From Nautilus pompilius (taxonomy: Eukaryota > Mollusca > Cephalopoda > Nautilida > Nautilidae): a stretch of DNA of 64,000 nucleotides. The DNA lies in NCBI GenBank assembly GCA_018389105.1, contig JACATO010002186.1, positions 2,928,501 through 2,992,500 of the forward strand, in the 5' to 3' direction. Of the stretch, positions 61,793-64,000 are shown piece after piece (position 1 is the stretch's first letter; each line of letters opens with the position of its first letter). A program made the translations under genes and the position numbers. The notes under the pieces were generated by a model that was not told the DNA's origin, made no database searches, and worked only from the letters and a program-made list of their open reading frames with translations.

Positions 61793-62317
61793 CAAATAAG
61801 ATGAATATAAAAATGTAAAAAGAAGTTGGAGATGCAATCTTTTGATACTCCAGTGGTTTCCACAGATTTTCTGCTTTACAAATGTGCCAAGGGCAAACAG
61901 TCAGCAGTATGTACCATTCAGCACCATTTTATCTCTCTTGGATGGTTCAGGACATGAACCCTTCAATCATCACTGAACACCAGGTGGTGAGTGAATGAAT
62001 GGCTTTATTTGGTGTACCCATAATTCTCTTTTACTCTTGAAGCATTCTCATATTAGACTTCTTGGATTTAAAATTGTATAGTAACCTTTTATTTAATTTT
62101 ATTTGCAGATGTTGAGATTTTATTCGGATTCCAGAAAGCTCTTGTTATTCACTCTGACCTGGGAGCCACAAATGGGGTGATACATATAATAGACAATTTG
62201 TTGTGGGTGCAACAAGACTTATACAGAACCAACAAAGGGTCAGCAGTATCCAAGACAGTGGTTGTACTTTTATCATTATCATTTGTGACATCCTTCAGTT
62301 TACAAATAACAGATTGA
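44262..62317 (+). CDS. Fas1: fasciclin-1-like cell-adhesion protein, four FAS1 domains, complete (662 aa)
   Basis: Extracellular homophilic-adhesion-type protein of the FAS1 family. Exons: 44262-44384, 44925-45087, 49062-49171, 50729-50898, 52008-52164, 52878-53010, 55502-55646, 56386-56545, 57365-57494, 58220-58370, 58917-59130, 61110-61233, 62109-62317; all join in frame (1989 nt). Exon 1 starts with a hydrophobic signal peptide (~1-20). Four FAS1 domains (about 25-185, 189-333, 334-480, 481-640) each end in the H2 signature: NGILHILD, NGVIHVID, NGIIHYID, NGVIHIID. H1-like motifs TIFAPNNTAF, TLFVPVNSAF and TVFVPNGTA are also seen; domain 2 has TFFLPDDKF. A Ser/Gly segment and a hydrophobic end (~643-662) look like a GPI-anchor signal. 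Length, four domains and anchor all fit insect fasciclin-1 (~650 aa) rather than periostin/TGFBI. Confidence 0.88.
44594..44812. repeat. imperfect direct duplication around an (ATT)n tract in Fas1 intron 1
   Basis: 44594-44660 and 44736-44812 share 'cc..atcc.ggaag', 'tggtcg.ca', 'acaactgga' and 'ggttaggagttg' in the same order. A mixed ATT/AAT/ATC tract (about 44668-44735) lies between. Probably two copies of one short element with its simple-repeat tail. Confidence 0.45.
45890..47184 (+). mobile_element. degraded mariner element (DD34D) in Fas1 intron 2
   Basis: Inverted repeats 'cgaggtctgtcgaaaaagta' (from 45890) and, reverse-complemented from 47184, 'cgaggtctgtcgaaaaggta'; 25 of 26 positions match. 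TA precedes the left end. Plus-strand transposase pieces: helix-turn-helix part 46058-46231 ('KLGDTQAETIRKIQQAFG', 'VTQIKEWYNRFKDGR'), a second HTH part 46240-46536, and the catalytic part ~46660-47060 with 'HHDNAPA' and 'YSPDMAPSDFWLFPK', giving the 34-residue D-D spacing. Many stops and frameshifts: inactive. Belongs to the mariner group common across animals. Confidence 0.9.
47440..48070 (-). pseudogene. unassigned minus-strand coding remnant with GC-rich upstream region
   Basis: Minus-strand frames switch several times but look protein-like in sequence: 'KTFWFSKLQDEHWELTN', 'FKVCDSCHYICRKFSSHIAR', then in a shifted frame 'VCPICNGLL', then 'FVPKPLEWWKVN' near the end. The Cys pairs could be a zinc-binding segment. 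'PLEWWK.N...FP' resembles the start of the hAT dimerisation domain, but the parts do not make one known architecture. A GC-rich stretch with GC boxes ('gggggcggggcggggc', ~48216-48231) lies just upstream in its orientation. It could be a decayed gene or an unclassified mobile element. Confidence 0.3.
48638..49057. repeat. ~420-bp (ATT/ATC)n tract ending at a splice acceptor
   Basis: Almost pure ATT triplets with interspersed ATC and a few TTTATC units, running to 'attgcag', the acceptor of Fas1 exon 3 at 49062. The long Ile/Leu/Tyr-only frames across it are artefacts. Confidence 0.95.
49172..50728. other. Fas1 intron 3, no feature recognised
   Basis: About 1.55 kb of AT-rich intronic DNA between Fas1 exons 3 and 4. 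No element ends or coding matter identified. Confidence 0.4.
53795..54230 (+). repeat. dispersed SINE-like repeat, copy 3, with tRNA-like head
   Basis: Head at 53805-53842: 'agtggtgcagtgggcaaaag' then 'caggctcaagatc', placed like the A and B boxes of a tRNA promoter. Body: 'aaggttgaggag', 'ggtttcttcttgctc', 'tcatcagccagc' (54020-54031), 'ccagagtcct' and 'tgtggtgcaggac', shared with copies 1 and 2. It closes with an A-rich tail at about 54215-54230. It sits in Fas1 intron 6. Confidence 0.5.
54986..55253. mobile_element. short TTAA-bounded element (possible piggyBac-type MITE)
   Basis: TTAA at 54986-54989 then 'ccctttaccacctggggtgc'. At the other end TTAA at 55250-55253, with the adjoining bases reverse-complemented reading 'ccttctgtataccccatcag'. 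Only part of the terminal bases match, so the inverted repeat is weak. About 260 bp long, non-coding, in Fas1 intron 6. Confidence 0.35.
59352..60646 (-). mobile_element. Tc1-like transposon in Fas1 intron 11
   Basis: Inverted repeats starting 'cagtgccggacaaa' at both ends (59352 rightward; reverse-complemented from 60646), flanked by TA at 59350-59351 and 60647-60648, the expected target duplication. Length 1295 bp. It carries one long transposase frame in antisense to the host gene. Confidence 0.93.
59645..60457 (-). CDS. Tc1-family transposase (DD34E), 270 aa, catalytic domain complete
   Basis: Cut-and-paste transposase of the Tc1 family. All three catalytic residues are present: D in 'VLFSDET', D in 'QHDNAPIH', and E in 'DLDPVENAW', with 34 residues between the second D and the E. 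The Gly-rich 'GGGSLMVWG' block is intact. Usual Tc1 transposases are ~340 aa. Here the first Met is late: the expected paired helix-turn-helix region begins upstream (about 60458-60540), where 'LARQRRLKSEDIENV' is in another frame or stop-broken. So the DNA-binding N-terminus is probably damaged while the catalytic part is uninterrupted. Confidence 0.85.
   Translation of the reverse strand: MDQLICHKSRANHFLTSTAIRASRSGVNVSSHTIQRRPCEGNLFGQITQKKPLISNKNRRIRIAWAKAHKNWTKVQWARVLFSDETMIMHIHSAGRVFVRHYHGEKYNIKCTRLTVQAGGGSLMVWGCMSAAGPGPLKFIRGRVTAQTYCNLLRDVVFDYIDENKPVTAIFQHDNAPIHSTRVVTSLTTQLGMDVMHWPSQSSDLDPVENAWKQLKAKVAKHKNLNQDQFWQAVEKSWQEMAHSDCLRLVESMPHRFREVNENHGYTIHY
61681..61791. repeat. (ATT)n microsatellite in Fas1 intron 12
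   Basis: About 110 bp of ATT triplets with two single-base phase slips. Confidence 0.95.
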
Positions 62318-64000
62318 TGCTTTCCTAGCATTTACGCTGTACAGGTAATTTTCACATTGTTTGTCTCTGAGGTGCCAATACCACAGTTGTGCTAGTTGTC
62401 TCAGAATCCCTCACACCTTGGCCGAGTCATGCTGACCCTACCACACACAACAACCAGTTCTTTACATTTATCACAAACATGCACATCACCCCCCCTGCTT
62501 TTTACTCTAGCTATACTCATAACCAGCAACAAAAACAACACACTCATCTGTTCCTTGATTTTTACCCACATTCAGTATACATGCTAGTAGAATTTAATCA
62601 GAACTTTTTAGATTTTAATTTTTTAATTAAAAAATTGTTGTATGTAGATGATAGATACATGTCTGTTACTCACTGAGCTTTTTATATTTTTATATACTGT
62701 CAACCTTTGTACATGTTTCCAGTTTATTTTGCTAATGTTGTACAGACTGTACTGAAATTCAGGTATCTTTTTCTCATCTCTGCCATAATAATGCCAATCT
62801 GATTTCAGTAGCTTCATCTATGTATCTCTAAGTTTGTCATCACACTGCTATTGAAAGGGCAGCATTTGAACTATGTAAGGCAGTGATTTGGATTGACTAC
62901 ACCGTTATTTACTTTAAATACCACGTTATGTCTACTGAGTATGTAAATCATTTAATAGTGTTGTTACACAGGTAAACATCCAAAGCTGGATGATGTGTTT
63001 GTTTTTTGAGGATACTTTTTTCTTTTTTACTTGTTGGGCACCTGGGAAAAGTAGAAATGGTTTTGACGTCTGCCAGCCTATTTCATGTTTCATGTTATGG
63101 TTCAGCAAGCGCGGTGGTAATTCAGTGTGGAGTCATGAAGGTGAAAGGAAGCCTCAGTAATGGCCACTGGTTACAACTGGGTATACTGTACGAACATTTT
63201 GTCACTTTTTATGTGGCATGGCTGCTAATTTATATTTAAAAAAATAAATGCTAAGCAAGTTTACTTTTTTATTGCTTAAACAACCATAAAATATAAGCCC
63301 AAAAGATTTGTATGATAAAATATGCAGTGTAAAATATTTGTATAGAATTTGTAAAACATAAGGAAAAAAAATTCTGAATTCTGATAAAAAATAATTTCAT
63401 TATAATTTGGCAGGTAAATATTCCAGGTAATGTAATAAATGACGATAACTAAGCTTGTATTTGTGAAAGGGACCAAAGTGACATTTTTTTCTTTTTTTCT
63501 AAGTCAAGAGCAAAAAATCTCCGTTTAATTTTACATTACTTTTTTGTAAACACAAAGTTCTCAGGTCAATAGAATATTACTATCTGCTCAATTATGAGTT
63601 AATTTAAATATTTATTTTCACACTAAATATTGATACTCTTTTTTTTGTTAATGCTTTTTTCTAATATTAAACAACAACAACAATAGATTCTATTTGAAGA
63701 CATGTTTTGTCACAGAAGGGAAGAATGCCCATCAAGAATAACACCTTTTTATTCTCTCTCTCTCTCCTTAAATGACTGAGTTGTCTTTCAGCCATCTTTT
63801 AAACAATATGAAATAACTCATTATTCTAGGCTTGGAAACTGGAGAAAATAAATTAAAGTGATCAACCAATATCACAAAATCAGTGGTTAAAGCATTGAGA
63901 TGTTGCTGCATTTTGCTGATGTTGACATCCATTAGAGGAAATCCTCTGGTTTCAGTTTTCTAGGCTGAGCAGAAAGTCTGTAATAGAATGTTTCATTGTT
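62318..64000. other. Fas1 3' UTR and downstream DNA, no further gene seen
   Basis: AT-rich. Candidate AATAAA signals occur near 63243 and 63848. A short CT repeat lies at about 63755-63768. No exon of a next gene is recognised up to the window edge. Confidence 0.4.

Noticed and set aside
1-64000. CRISPR arrays, tRNA/rRNA genes, prokaryotic operons
   Set aside because: No spaced direct repeats, no full tRNA cloverleaf and no rRNA-like sequence were seen; the DNA is plainly eukaryotic.

Overview
This is animal nuclear DNA. It is AT-rich, its genes are split by many GT-AG introns, and it carries Tc1/mariner, hAT, TTAA-bounded (piggyBac-type), LINE and SINE elements plus long (ATT)n microsatellites. 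Gene content (Nup155, an RWD-RBR ubiquitin ligase of the RNF14 group, a C2H2 zinc-finger protein and a fasciclin-I-type adhesion protein) and the transposon mix suggest a lophotrochozoan invertebrate, most likely a mollusc. The clade is inferred, not proven. No bacterial operon, CRISPR array, rRNA or tRNA gene was seen.

Layout. 1-3.7 kb: transposon remnants on the minus strand. 3.8-20.9 kb (+): the C-terminal 896 codons of Nup155 in 23 exons. The N-terminal propeller exons must lie beyond the left edge. Intron 13 holds a ~190-bp TTAA-type MITE split by a 4.2-kb LINE with its own target duplication. 23.0-30.7 kb (+): a complete 11-exon RNF14-like RBR E3 ligase, 541 aa. 30.8-38.8 kb: gene-poor. 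It holds two copies of a repeat built of tandem micro-hairpins and a 2.7-kb transposon with long terminal inverted repeats. 39.0-41.9 kb: a GC-rich promoter-like stretch and a ten-finger C2H2 gene. 44.3-62.3 kb (+): a complete 13-exon, 662-aa, four-domain fasciclin-1-like protein with a signal peptide and a GPI-type tail. Its introns hold a mariner, a Tc1 element with a nearly complete transposase, a TTAA element, SINEs and a ~420-bp ATT/ATC tract that runs into a splice acceptor.

The four genes have no obvious common pathway (nuclear pore scaffold, ubiquitination, transcription, cell adhesion). All lie on the plus strand. Spliced models were built by hand: every junction keeps the reading frame, and exon order follows the known domain order. 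The most unusual item is the tandem micro-hairpin repeat. In its two diverged copies the arm sequences differ but the pairing is kept.
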